From contig JASJOG010000052.1 of the NCBI GenBank assembly GCA_030142905.1, positions 328,501 to 392,500 on the forward strand: DNA of 64,000 nucleotides. The letters run 5' to 3'. The stretch is from Heliopora coerulea. Taxonomy: Eukaryota; Cnidaria; Anthozoa; Scleralcyonacea; Helioporidae. Shown in pieces: positions 45,078 through 54,565 of this stretch; the first letter of the stretch is position 1; every line of letters begins with the position of its first letter. The translations under genes and the position numbers were made by a program. The notes beneath the pieces were generated by a model, which did no database searches, was not told the DNA's origin, and saw only the letters and a program-made list of their open reading frames with translations.

Positions 45078-45476
45078 CCGTAGAATTCCGAAAGTAGCGG
45101 CCCTCGTTACTTTCGGATTTAGCAGGCTTTGGGGGCCGCTACTTTCGGGGGGTCGCTCCTTTCGAATAGTTAGAATACGTTAGGAAGAAACAGCTATTGA
45201 AATGACTGGAAATTTAAAATTGGAAAATTAACGATGAACACGCACCTTCTTAAAAGACCTGTATTAGCACCTTTAAGTTGATTGTTAACTTTGGATACAA
45301 ACATCACTTTTTGTTGGATAAACATGTGTTTGAAACATAAACGCACGACATTCGAAGGGGTCGCTACTTACGGGGGTCCGCTACTTTCGGGGGGGGGTCG
45401 CTACTTTCGGAAAATTTTAGAAGTGTCACAAATTTGACGTTACTTTCGGGGGACCGTTACTTTCGGAATTCTACGG
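45078..45476 (+). mobile_element. 399-bp MITE with TA target duplication
   Basis: Starts CCGTAGAATTCCGAAAGTAG and ends with the inverse (ttactttcggaattctacgg), flanked by TA on both sides. Subterminal 'gctactttcggggg' units occur four to five times near both ends. No transposase. A TA duplication fits a Tc1/mariner-like origin. Confidence 0.8.
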
Positions 45477-45809
45477 TACACCGATAATATACTCAGCAAG
45501 CTTTAATCCTTATTGAAAGCCGCGAGTTGTTCGCAATTTCCTATGATAATTACCTTACTTCGTGTTTCCTTGCAGTTGAATACTTTAAGTTGATTACTTT
45601 TGCTCGATTAGAAAGACAAGATGCAAATGCGACCAAGTTGTTGCTGCAGTTTATTAAACGACGTTTTCAAGCTCTCGTCGTCTTACGACATGATTAACTG
45701 TGGTAGTATTTATGTTCTTTAATGAGATAAAAGAGTGATATGTAATAGCTTATTTATCCTATTAAATAGTTTGATGAGAAATTACACATTACTGTTAATG
45801 TTTATGTAA

Positions 45810-46110
45810 TGTTTAAAAAACGAGCAGGAGTGCTTTATCGGATATAAAACACGAGGCGGAAACCGAGTGTTTTGGGTCCGATAAAGCGCGTACTGCGAGT
45901 TTTTTGAACGGCTTAAAAAACGAAACGTTTTATACGCTAATTCCTTACATAAATATGGCAATTTCTGTTTTCTAAGGCGAAAAATATTGAGGAAAATTTG
46001 AAGAGAAATTCAGGATAAAGTCCCACATGTCTTTATCACATATGAAGACACGACACGGTTATGATTTTCTTTTCTATTTTCCTCATGACTTCTTAATGAG
46101 TTTCTTAAAT
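45810..46110 (+). repeat. Dispersed repeat R1, copy 2
   Basis: The same ordered blocks as 14370-14660 ('acgagcaggagtgc', 'atcggatataaaacacgag', 'ttttttgaacggctt', 'ttatgattttc'). It ends within about 25 bases of the K11 acceptor, so the repeat supplies sequence immediately upstream of the splice site. Confidence 0.7.
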
Positions 46111-46135
46111 TCTGTTAAATCCTCCCTCCATTTAG

Positions 46136-46351
46136 ATCCCTGCAGCGCCATTGAATGCCATCGTTACTCAAAGTGTTCTTATGAACTGACCGGCTCACCA
46201 ACCTGCACATGTCCAGATATTACCTTGTGCCCTTCATCCGAGTCTAGAGTTTGTGGAAGTGATGGCAAAACGTATAAAAACACATGTGTAATGAAGGCCA
46301 ATGTTTGTATTCGAAACCAAGACGTTACAGTCAAACATTCAAGACCTTGTG
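46136..46351 (+). CDS. Exon K11: follistatin/Kazal module, 10 cysteines
   Basis: Starts DPCSAIECHRYSKC; the Kazal core is RVCGSDGKTYKNTCVM, ending SRPCG. Ten cysteines. Acceptor CATTTAG and donor GTAAGT are both phase 1. The next intron is 308 bases and holds nothing recognisable. Confidence 0.93.
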
Positions 46352-46659
46352 GTAAGTTAGTTTTTTATTTCATACTTTTGTCAAATTAGAGAAGGAAGGT
46401 TGTTGCGCAATGAAACCTTGTGAGGGGCTTGACGAAAACCACGCACAATGGAATTTTTTAAACATTCTTGAGGTGTTTTCATAGAAAATCAAATCCTCGT
46501 GAGTATGTTATACATGTATACACACTATCGAATCGAATCATAATGTTTAAAATCGAATACATAAATTAAAATTACAGCAATAGTGACAATTAAACAACAT
46601 TAGTAAAGCCAATCAAGAGAAAATATTCTCTAAATTCCATCTGATTTTTACTGTTTTAG

Positions 46660-47235
46660 AACCCTCTTATTTGGTCGACATTATATTTGCTTTGGATGGT
46701 TCGGACAGTATGACTGACTCCCAGTTTGAACAGTTGAAAGATTTCGTGAAAAAAAGTGTCACAAAACTTGACGTTACTGAGAACGGTCCGCATGTTGGGA
46801 TCATCGAGTACAGCGACCTGGCCACTTTGAGGATCCGCCTATCAGACTTCTATGAAACGAAGGCCCTAATTTCTGCCATTTCGAGAATACAGAGATCTGC
46901 TGGTCGAAATACGGTCACGGGTAAAGTTTTGCGAATGGCAGCCATGGAAGCATTTAAGGCATCTTCAGGCGGTCGCCCAACTTCGCAGAAAATGTTAATC
47001 ATTCTCACGGATAGCACGTCTACAGGTCCAGAACCCGTTGAGGAAGCTGTTATCCCTGTTATTAGTGAAGGTGTCCAAGTTTATGTCGTTGGTATTGGCA
47101 GAAACGTCGATCGTAACGAAATCCAGGGTATTGTCGGTCCCCATGTTGACAGAATATTTTACATTCGTGGAACTTATGATTTGGATGGCCTTGTTTCCAG
47201 ATTTCATGGAAAGATTGTGAACGAAGCCAAAGCAG
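46660..47235 (+). CDS. Exon A11: vWA domain, MIDAS mostly intact
   Basis: 192 codons. The first motif is ALDGSDS, NTVTGKV carries the threonine, and the third is LTDSTST, keeping the Asp with Gly to Ser. Acceptor TGTTTTAG and donor GTATGG are both phase 1. Confidence 0.93.
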
Positions 47236-47349
47236 GTATGGGTTGAAGTATTGGAACATCTGGTTGTGTTGTTTCGGTCGTATTAGTTGTTCGTAAAATG
47301 TGGACTTTGTTTTGTTGTTCATTTCGTTTATTTTGTTGGTTTAGCGTTT

Positions 47350-47540
47350 TTGATGTAATCGTTGTCGTTGCTGTTGTTTTTGAAGTTGTTGTTGTTATTA
47401 TTATTGTTGTTGTTTGTTGTTTGTTGTTGTTGCTGAAGTTGTTTGTCTTCTTTTGTTTGTTTGTTGTTAGTTGTTTATTGTCTTTTGTTTGTTGTTTGTT
47501 GTTATTGTCGTTAGTTGTTGTTGTTGTTGTTAGTTGTTGC

Positions 47541-47592
<52 letters not shown>

Positions 47593-47600
47593 ATTGTGGC
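47350..47600. repeat. TTG microsatellite in intron A11-B11
   Basis: GTT/TTG units, pure from about 47515 to 47592. The same trinucleotide dominates the B8 intron. Confidence 0.9.
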
Positions 47601-47754
47601 TCTTGATGTCGTTTAAGTTATTGATGTTATTGTTGGTGATGCTGGTGACAGTTGTTTACGTTGGTCAGCGTTGACGCTGCCAAAGCTATTGCAGTAAATC
47701 ATCCATTGCTGTTCCATTCATGTCGTGTTTAAAGCTATGGTTGTGTATGCAGTG

Positions 47755-47931
47755 ATTATCGTGTGATAATCTCCGTGATTTCGAGTTTCGCGTTAATCAA
47801 ACGACATTTTGGTTCTAAATTACAATTTTAATGCACGGATATTATTATCGTGTGATAATCGCCGTGATTTCGAGTTTCGCGTTAATCAAACGACAATTTG
47901 GTTCTAAATTATAGTTTTAATGCAAGGATAT
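47755..47931. repeat. Two-copy tandem duplication, 89-bp unit
   Basis: The phrase 'gtgtgataatctccgtgatt' at 47761 recurs with one change at 47850, an 89-base offset. Both copies run through 'cgcgttaatcaaacgaca' and 'ggttctaaatta'. The second copy ends about 20 bases before the B11 acceptor. Confidence 0.85.
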
Positions 47932-47951
47932 CTTTCTTTACTTCTTCCCAG

Positions 47952-48521
47952 CTGCAAAGAACACCAAACTAGATCTCGTCTTTATTCTTGGTTCACAAAA
48001 CCCTCGAGCCACTGTCGACTTCGAAACAGAAAAGAAAATCGTGAAAGAAATCTTACAACAACCAATGGTGGGAGACGTACGGTATGGCTTGGTAGTTTAC
48101 GACACCAAGGGACATACGAGAATGAGATTAGCTACAAATGAGCCTAAAGAATTCCTCGAACAGCTGTTAGGTTTGATTCCTTGGCGAAGAGAAGGCACAA
48201 AGATGGATAAAGGTGTGGAGAAAGGCTTGGAGCTCCTCGGAAAACCAAGCAGTCCTGGAGCGAAGAAAGTTATCGTCGTATTCACAAATGGGAAGATCGC
48301 TTCCTCGGATCAAGCCCTGGCGAAGATAAGAAGGTTAATTGAGAATCAAGGAGTCAAAGTTATCGCGGTCGGATTGGGCAGTAGAGTTGATCTCAGACAG
48401 TTAAATCACTTGCTCCCAGACTACGAAAACATCGTCCTGGTTGACGTCACTGGAGATGAACATGACGTCATTCGTAAGGTGAAGGACGCTGCCCATAAGG
48501 TTGGAGAAGCTTCCAAAAAAG
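47952..48521 (+). CDS. Exon B11: MIDAS-less vWA domain
   Basis: 190 codons. FILGSQNPRATVDF is at the first-motif site and VVFTNGKIA at the third. The helix FETEKKIVKEIL and strand YGLVVY are conserved. Acceptor CTTCCCAG and donor GTAAAA are both phase 1. It is the last B in the window; the next intron (48522-48902) has nothing recognisable. Confidence 0.92.
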
Positions 48522-48902
48522 GTAAAATACACACTTGTAATATTCGCACACATATTTGTAACCTTCTTTGTCGATCTAAGTGAAATGACATTCGTTTAGG
48601 GTAAAAGACGTGGCACAATCTGGGACTTAGAAACTGTTATGAATATAAACGTGACCGCTGTCCGAATTTTTTCTGTAATTCTCCAAGGTCGCACAGTAAC
48701 TCGAATAACGTTGGACGTTCGTAATGTTTGGTTCATTGTTTATGAAGATTGGATTTAAGTTGTTCTCTATGAGGATATTTCTCGTGGCCGTAGGGTAAAG
48801 AGTTTTCTCAAGAGATAGTTAAAGTTAAGAAAATATTCTGGGGTTTTTTTTCAGCAGTATTACAGAGGTTGTTAACCTAAATATCTTTCCCTCTTTTTTC
48901 AG

Positions 48903-49118
48903 TCCCATCTCCATGCAAGCTTCTCAGCTGCCATTTGTTTGCTAGATGCGTTAATGCCAAAACACCTTTCTGCAAATGTCCTTCAAGAACCTCTTGTGCG
49001 ACGACCCTCTTTCCAGTTTGCGGCAGCGACGGCAAAACCTACCAGAGTTTATGTCTCTTGCAAGCAGAATCTTGTCAAAGGAGCGTTACTATCACTCTAT
49101 TGAAACAGGGCAAATGTG
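48903..49118 (+). CDS. Exon K12: follistatin/Kazal module, 10 cysteines
   Basis: Starts VPSPCKLLSCHLFARC; the Kazal core is PVCGSDGKTYQSLCLL, ending QGKCG. Ten cysteines. It closes the K-A-B array and is spliced directly to the Ig-like exons. Acceptor TTTTTCAG and donor GTAAGT are both phase 1. Confidence 0.93.
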
Positions 49119-49390
49119 GTAAGTGAAATGCATAGGGAGACGAAGGGGAACTGGCTTTAGTTCGATTTAGTGAGGATCGGTCGGCTTGAATTACGTTAAG
49201 TAAGTCTTGTGGGAAAGTGCTCTTGGTTTCCTTTTGCGAAACGTGTGTTATGTGAGTTCACCGGGGCAAAATTATTGCAATACGGTGAAGAAAACTCTCC
49301 CTAAGTTTGAGGTTTTGGAAAAATTTTGAATTAGGCATAATAAATGATCGAGTAAGGAATGACAAATCTTGAGCGAAACTTTCCACAGCT

Positions 49391-49419
49391 CTGAAGATGT
49401 TACTTGCTTAGTAACGAAA
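49391..49419 (+). other. Hammerhead-ribozyme-like core (site 4)
   Basis: CTGAAGA, then a perfect stem (GTTACT / AGTAAC) with loop TGCTT, then GAAAC GTCAG. It matches the CUGANGA-stem II-GAAA core. Closing stems I and III were not identified in the flanks. Confidence 0.35.
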
Positions 49420-49541
49420 CGTCAGCAATAAAGTTCGTTTTTATATTATATTTCCACCATGGTTTTATTAAAAGCTGTCTCCTGGGCCATCATATTCTTA
49501 ACAAGATGGCTTAGCAATGTTCTTTAGAGCTCTGCAGCACA

Positions 49542-49642
49542 TTAACTCCTTCCCAGCTGTATCAGACTTCCATTATTTTACTCAGGCTAACGCCAGACTA
49601 TTTTACTCTTCAAAGGGAGAGCTCCCGTCTTGAAAGAGTTAA
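49542..49642 (+). mobile_element. 101-bp MITE bounded by TTAA (second copy)
   Basis: TTAACTCCTTCCCAGC at the left and CTTGAAAGAGTTAA at the right. The interior 'attttactcaggctaacgcc' matches the copy at 19776-19875. Confidence 0.65.
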
Positions 49643-49819
49643 TGTCTGGTGCCTCCTTCTCTTACCTATGAAACCCTACCTCGAAATTTCTGTAAAGTAG
49701 AAAGATACAGTAATGTAAATACAGTATGCTTAAAGAGGCGACATTCCTCAGCCTGTTCTGGCAAGCCGATGTTCTGGTTAACCGATGCTCTAATTTGCTG
49801 GAGCTTTTTTTTTTTCAAG

Positions 49820-50074
49820 ACCCCATCGGACCGGACGTTGTCTTCACTAAGGCTCCCAAGAAAACTAACGGTTTTCCTGTACTTGAGTGGGAATCAAACA
49901 AAATAGCTAACTTTGAATGTTCACTGGACAACTCTCCATACGAGGCTTGCGGGAGAGGTCAGAGATACCGGTGGACACGCCCGAATATGGTAGACGGGCT
50001 CCACACACTGAAGGTCAGAGCGATAGACAATGAAGGAAATGTAGGGAAGCTGGCTATCCATTCTTGGATTGTAG
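49820..50074 (+). CDS. Exon I1: Ig-like repeat, alpha type
   Basis: 85 codons. Features are D-P at the start, W-E-S, F-E-C-S-L-D, then C, L-H-T-L-K-V-R-A-I-D-N-E-G-N and W-I-V-G at the end. This matches the Ig-like repeat pattern frequent in bacterial surface proteins and in some invertebrate extracellular proteins (family assignment from memory). The two cysteines probably bond. Donor GTAAGA, phase 1. Confidence 0.88.
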
Positions 50075-51032
50075 GTAAGACAGCATTTATTTTGTTTTAG
50101 TTCCTCACAGTTCAAGTTCCTTAAGTAGGTTTTCTGGGTATACTGCTGTCTTTTTTGCCGTTCTCGCCAACTTCTTATGTACGATATTCATTTCGGAACA
50201 AAAGTTTTTTAAAGTCTGCCCCAGTTTTGCGTGACTAAAATAATTGTGATAATTATGATAATTTTGCAAATTATAGCAATTATAATTATTCAAGTTGACA
50301 ATTAATAATAGAACCAGTTTTATTATAATCCTTTGTAAAATAATAAAAAAATTTACATGTATAAAATTTCTAAAAAATAATTGAGTTGTGAGCGAGCCAA
50401 AAGTTAATAATAAATATCATGACTGTAATAATTATCCAAATTATGCAAATTATACAAGTTGTAATAATTATCATAATTATAATTATATCTAACCTTAACT
50501 CTAATAATAACCTTGATCCTTACCCTAATCCTAACTCTAACGTTGTTGGATAGCTGGTGCACTTGTCTGTCACCACAGTCACTTGCGCTCGATTCCGGCT
50601 CCATGCAAAGATGTGATTAAAGTTACCTTAGTAACATGTGGTTAGAGTGTTGTCCAGTTTGACTCTACCAAGCATCGCAGATTTTCTCCGGGTACTCCGG
50701 TTTCCTCCTGTAGCAACACTGGAGCTATGAGGGGTGGCCCTTACTGGACCTCTAGGGAGAAGAGCTCTGTTAGCTGATAGGATTATCCAGCAGACACTTC
50801 ATACCTTGTATATGGGTCATTCGACATTGAGAGTTATTGTGGTCGATCGCCATAAAAATTTGATCCTTAGTCACTGGTAAATAAATTTTTTGTGTCTGAG
50901 TGTTCACCCCCTCCTGGAGTCGCACATCCCTGTGACACCATAAATAAATCGAACGGTATATCTATTCCTTCTACAGAGAATTCTCATTTGAGCCTCAAAA
51001 TCACAAAGAATCTCTCTTGTTTTCCACCATAG
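50075..51032 (+). other. Intron I1-I2
   Basis: 958 bases with an AT-rich zone of AATTAT units (50230-50490) and a SINE family 1 copy (50545-50800). The acceptor CACCATAG ends at 51032. Confidence 0.7.
50545..50800 (+). mobile_element. tRNA-derived SINE family 1, copy 5
   Basis: Degraded head; B box 'gctcgattccggctcc'; body 'gttgtccagtttgactctac'; tail 'cttactggacctctagggag'. The terminal AT part is shortened to 'atccagcagacac'. Confidence 0.75.
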
Positions 51033-51299
51033 ATACCAGACCACCAAGGCTACAGATACAATCTTTGCCTTCATTAACCAGGGAAAAATCTATTACGATT
51101 CGTTGGACATCAAACGAGGAAGCTACTTATCTCTGTGCTGTGGATAATCAAAACGCTGCAGTTAATTGTAGTTCACGACGATGGGATGCAGACGGGATGT
51201 GGCGAACACCTCAAATGAGAGATGGGGAACATACGTTTTATTTAATTGCTACAGACACCGTGGGAAATAGAGCAATTGTTATACAAAAATGGACGGTTG
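51033..51299 (+). CDS. Exon I2: Ig-like repeat, beta type
   Basis: 89 codons starting DTRPPRLQIQ, with ITIRWTSNEEATYLCAVD, then C, WRTPQMRDGEHTFYLIA and D-T-V-G-N, ending KWTVG. It is related to I4-I14 but diverged, for example SSRRWDADGMW in place of GSG..GTW. Acceptor CCATAG and donor GTGAGT are both phase 1. Confidence 0.9.
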
Positions 51300-51884
51300 G
51301 TGAGTGACATTATTACGACGTATAATACGTGAAACCGGAGAATAGAACTGAATTGATGATCATGATAACAATCTTAACCTGTGGAATTCCATATGTGAGT
51401 GAGTGAACGAACAAAGGAAGGAACGAACGAACGAATGAACGAATGAATGAATGAATGAATGAACGAATGAATGAAAAACGTTATTCAAGTTTCAATGTAT
51501 TTAGCTGTGTTAAAGCTAATTGGGGTCATTACTTCGAATTAAAATCGTTTAAAATAGTACAACTGAAATTTTCTTAAATTTTAAAAAAAATCATTAAAAA
51601 ATGTTAACTTTTCCATATACATATAAAATTGACCATGTCGTGCGCTTGCAACGAGACGCCGGTAAATTATTCTCAGACATGTTTATACTGGTTTAACTTT
51701 ATTACTAAGAGATGTCTCTTCCTGACAAAGTTTTGAGCTAGGCACTTGTATTCATACTGTAACTATTAAAGTATGTAGGAAAAAATTGAGACGAAAAATC
51801 CCAAGGTAGAAAAGATTTTTTAATATTTTTTTTGTGAAGCTTTTAAGCTTTCTTGATAGACATTGACGAGTTGTGCTTGTTTAG
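51300..51884 (+). other. Intron I2-I3
   Basis: 585 bases with an AATG/AACG tetranucleotide tract at 51406-51475. Otherwise AT-rich with nothing recognised. Confidence 0.7.
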
Positions 51885-52139
51885 ATTCCACGGCACCAGC
51901 GGTAACTTTCACCCAAGCTCGACAGATGACCAATGCTTTTCCAGTTTTGAAGTGGGAATCAACGGAAGAGGCAAGTTTTCATTGTTCGTTGGATAATAAC
52001 CCGTTTTTCGATTGTGGTGAAGGTCGCAGTGGTCAGTGGATTGGCAGGAATATCTTAGATGGACCTCATTCATTTAAAGTAAGAGCAACAGACACGACTG
52101 GAAATATAGCAACACCGAAATCGTGGAGTTGGATTGTAG
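51885..52139 (+). CDS. Exon I3: Ig-like repeat, alpha type
   Basis: 85 codons, the same length as I1 and closest to it: VLKWESTEEASFHCSLDNN, then FDCGEG, LDGPHSFKVRATDTTGN and WSWIVG. The order of types is alpha (I1), beta (I2), alpha (I3), then beta only. Acceptor TGTTTAG and donor GTACGA are both phase 1. Confidence 0.9.
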
Positions 52140-52597
52140 GTACGATGCAAAGAAATATTATTTTACTTCTGGACGTTTTAATATTGAAGTACAAATGAAC
52201 TGAAAATTAAGTTTGTTTGAATTAACTCCCAGAGTGTGAAGAATGGCGTTTACCGTGAGCTCTTTCATATCTTACTTCGGTCTTGAAACATTCACACCTG
52301 TGAAATATTTAACAGTTGTTCACCGAAGTAGAGCTAAATACCTACACTGTTCACCGACATTGAGGTGAATAATTGTTTTAGCATGTACCTCGCATAATTG
52401 TTTTCACATATTTATTTTTGAAATTTTTAAAACAATTTTACCGAACTCAGTCGGCTTGTCGCCCACCCAGCATTCATGCATTTGTCGTAACTCATCCTAA
52501 GTGCATTTATCGCTAAAAAGTAAAAGAACTACATATCTTCAAGATTTTTCCAAGGGAGGAACCAGACGGGAACCATATTCGAAGTATAAATATCAAG

Positions 52598-52864
52598 GCC
52601 CAGCAAAATGCGCGAAGTAAAGCCATAAACAAAGAAAAGTTTCAGAAAACGTGTAATGGATCCAACGTTTCTTTGCTTAGCGCATCATCATCGGGGAATG
52701 AATAAATTACAGAGTAACAGATAAAAATAGGCTAGTGTTGCTGTTTACGTAAATGGATTAAATGTTATTAATGCTATTTACATAAATGGATCAAATCATT
52801 TAATCCATTAAATGTTTTGAAAGTTTTCTTTGTTTATGGCCTAACTTCGCGCATTTTGCTGGGC
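52598..52864 (+). mobile_element. MITE with about 44-bp inverted repeats
   Basis: The left end 'gcccagcaaaatgcgcgaag' is the inverse of the right end 'cttcgcgcattttgctgggc'. Matching continues through 'ccataaacaaagaaaa'. An adjacent 'tatcaa' / 'ttgata' pair may extend the repeats. No ORF. Confidence 0.8.
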
Positions 52865-53060
52865 TTTGATAGTTATATTTCAACTACATATCTTTGAATA
52901 TTTTCTTTCCAATTTTCGTTGCTTTTTTTGGCATTTTTTGGTTCCGAGATAGGGGAACCAATCAGATTTCCCATAAAACATATTCATCTGCGAGGTACAT
53001 GCTGAATACAAGTATCACCGCCTGTGGCATCACATGGTGATACAATATTGAGACTTATTG

Positions 53061-53327
53061 AGGCTGGTTCACACGAGCGAAGCAAGCGCAAGCACAAGAA
53101 CGAAAATAAAGACGGGACAAAGGAAGCATTCCTAAGGGGCAACGCAAGCATAAGCACAAACACACGAAATCAACGCAAGCACAAGCACAAGCAAGAAGAG
53201 CTAGACAAAAGAGAAAACAAAGGTTCTTTTGTCTCGTGCTTGCGTATGCGGTTACTTTGCCCCGGTTCACACGTAAATTTTGTTTGTGTTTGCGCTTGCA
53301 TTTGTTTCATTCGTGTGAACCAGGCTT
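53061..53327 (+). mobile_element. MITE with GGTTCACACGA inverted repeats
   Basis: The left end is 'aggctggttcacacgagcga' and the right end 'ttcgtgtgaaccaggctt'. The interior has many 'gcaagcacaag' units and their inverse 'cttgtgcttgc', making a long imperfect hairpin. Non-coding. Confidence 0.75.
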
Positions 53328-54304
53328 TACAAAACATCGTCGAGTTTCGCATATTGATAAATTCTGTGAAACTAAGCGTCCTCATCTCAAAAAGATTTTG
53401 TTGTAGCTGGTCTCCAAAATTATGGCGTTCGTGAAAGAAAAACCATTCATTTTCTGCTGGTTAATGTTCAGCGTTTTTGCGGCTAACCAGTCAGGCTCAT
53501 TTTCGTTCCATTTTTATGTGCCATAGAGAAGTAGAAACGGAATATCTAACTTATTTGTTGTAGGAAAGAAATAATCCTCTCGTGCTGGGAGACCGTTTGT
53601 CTAAACTGACGTGCTGCTATCACAATGGTGTTTGTGGTCTTTAGATGGTTAATTTCATGCGTTGGATATCCCGCCTGAAGTTTCTAGTAATTTTCTTAAA
53701 TAATCTCAATTTCGTAACGAGTCAAATGCTCTGTCAACAATGTGACATCTCAAGTTAGGACACGGGCGGATTAAGGAAATTTGAATAAACATCGAAAGAA
53801 CGAAGTCAGACATGGAAGAGCTGTGAGCGCCACTCGTCATTATTTCAGGAGTTTATTACAAGAAAATAAACTTAATTTTGGATTCATTTGCATTTTAGAA
53901 CTTGTCGTTGATGTGGTTTTGTCAAAAAAAGACTTTTCGTGTGCATTCTCGTCGTCAAGTTAAAACGTTCATTGCTCCAGAAAGAGATGAGGCTTCTAAG
54001 TGTGGAAAAAATCTTCAGACTATAAAATTATCCTGTCGGATGCAAAAGTCAATAGAATAGTAATTTATGCAGTATAAATGCTGGAATATCATTTGTTTTT
54101 TTTAAAATACTATGATATTTTGGTGGATCGTAAGATTGCGGGAGCTTTAAAGAGTATTGTGGACACTTAACTGAGGAGAAAGCTTATAACTCAGCTAAAC
54201 AAAGTGACTAAACTAAGAAAATAATATAAACAGCTTAAACCAGTCGCTATCATTACCACCTAAAATGCACAATTTGAAATCTTTGCTTGTTGCTTTACAT
54301 GTAG

Positions 54305-54565
54305 ACACCAGGCCACCAGTGGTGACGATACAGCCACTCCCTTCGTCGACCAGGGAAAGAGTCATAACAATTCGTTGGACTTCAAATGAATTTGCTAATT
54401 ATCGATGTGCCGTCGACGATATAAATAATGCAGTTAACTGTGGTTCTGGTGTACAAGGAACATGGCGGACACCTGTGATGAGAGAGGGAGAACATACGTT
54501 TTATTTAATTGCTCAAGACACCGCAGGAAACAGAGCGAGAACTGTTACACGAAAATGGAGAGTTG
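54305..54565 (+). CDS. Exon I4: Ig-like repeat, beta type, class a
   Basis: 87 codons starting DTRPPVVTIQ. Class a marks are STRERVITIRWTS, DINNAVNC, GVQGTW, REGEHTFYLIA and donor GTGAGTGG. I4 has PPVV and SSTR where later class a copies have APV and SPTR, so it is the most diverged member. Acceptor ACATGTAG, phase 1. Confidence 0.92.

Larger units (their letters stand above)
49119..49819 (+). other. Intron K12-I1
   Basis: 701 bases with a hammerhead-like core (49391-49419) and a small TTAA-bounded MITE (49542-49642). A pure T run precedes the acceptor TTTTTCAAG at 49819. Confidence 0.7.
52140..54304 (+). other. Intron I3-I4
   Basis: 2,165 bases. Contains MITEs at 52598-52864 and 53061-53327. 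An outer inverted pair ('agcatgtacctcgca' near 52380 and its inverse near 52990) suggests the first MITE is nested in an older element. The last 190 bases are weakly similar to the 3' part of the 850-bp introns of the downstream repeat. Confidence 0.65.

Noticed and set aside
50490..50540. Telomere-like 'cctaaccctaa' stretches (also near 2180 and 37935)
   Set aside because: Short, degenerate and isolated; no true TTAGGG array.
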